6,058 bases of DNA from assembly GCA_024640485.1 (NCBI GenBank), contig JAHEEY010000300.1, forward strand, positions 1 to 6,058. Direction: 5' to 3'. Source of the DNA: Chloroflexota bacterium (GTDB lineage Bacteria > Chloroflexota > Anaerolineae > Promineifilales > Promineifilaceae). This document shows, piece after piece, positions 5,973 to 6,058 of this stretch. A program made the position numbers and the translations under genes. The notes under the pieces were generated by a model. It ran no database searches and was not told the DNA's origin. It worked only from the letters and a program-made list of their open reading frames with translations. Positions within the stretch are counted from its first letter, which is position 1. The number at the start of each line of letters is the position of its first letter.

Positions 5973-6058
5973 AACTGAGGTCTGAATCCGGCCGAGGCCA
6001 GCTGGCGCATCTCATCCAGCCCGACATCGTATATCCAGATCTGGGGCCGGGCATCGGA
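5963..6058 (-). CDS. C-terminal end of an unidentified protein (partial)
   Basis: The frame entering from the right edge gives 31 residues and then TAA at 5965-5963. It includes PQIWIYDVGLDEMRQLAS and ends in FRPQFGR. The strand-like IWIYDVG followed by L-x-x-L and a short tail resembles a terminal blade of a TolB/WD40-type beta-propeller, but 31 residues are too few to assign a family. Support for coding is the open frame and the plausible amino-acid composition. It is convergent with the LysM peptidase gene, with only 14 nt between the two stop codons. Confidence 0.5.
   Translation of the reverse strand, partial: SDARPQIWIYDVGLDEMRQLASAGFRPQFGR

Overview
The window (about 60% G+C by eye) reads as bacterial chromosome. 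It has four genes on the minus strand, one complete gene on the plus strand, and the 3' end of a sixth gene entering from the right edge. The style suggests a free-living, high-GC bacterium, plausibly Chloroflexota: a secreted three-LysM/M23 peptidase with Pro/Ala-rich linkers, a LacI-type sugar regulator and an APAH-like deacetylase. The phylum is inference only. No tRNA, rRNA, CRISPR array, transposase or phage gene was seen.

Minus strand, in order of transcription. (1) 4501-3458 encodes a histone-deacetylase-fold amidohydrolase closest to bacterial acetylpolyamine amidohydrolases; a TTGGCA-N17-TAAACT promoter lies upstream. (2) After a 181-nt gap, 3276-2230 encodes a LacI-family repressor. 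The gap holds a good sigma70-like promoter and, just downstream of its -10 box, a 28-bp near-palindrome made of two mirrored LacI-type operator sites. (3) After 133 nt without a clear promoter, 2096-642 encodes a protein of the L-fucose isomerase (COG2407-like) superfamily. (4) Four nt after its stop, 637-1 encodes a MacB/LolD-type ABC ATPase, truncated by the window edge.

The simplest model is that lacI, the isomerase and the ATPase form one transcription unit. The LacI protein would repress it through the operator over the start site, and a sugar would release it; the residues that contact sugar in E. coli LacI are conserved. The deacetylase gene has its own promoter but could read through into the unit. 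Which sugar the isomerase handles cannot be read from the sequence.

Plus strand: 4746-5948 encodes a secreted cell-wall hydrolase with three LysM domains and an M23 domain that keeps its catalytic residues. It is divergent from the deacetylase gene across a 244-bp region and convergent with a partial minus-strand gene ending at 5963. A perfect inverted repeat sits at that convergence. I see no clear sign of a wholly new system. The best leads are the double operator, the deacetylase lacking the usual polyamine-recognition glutamates, and the unassigned isomerase.
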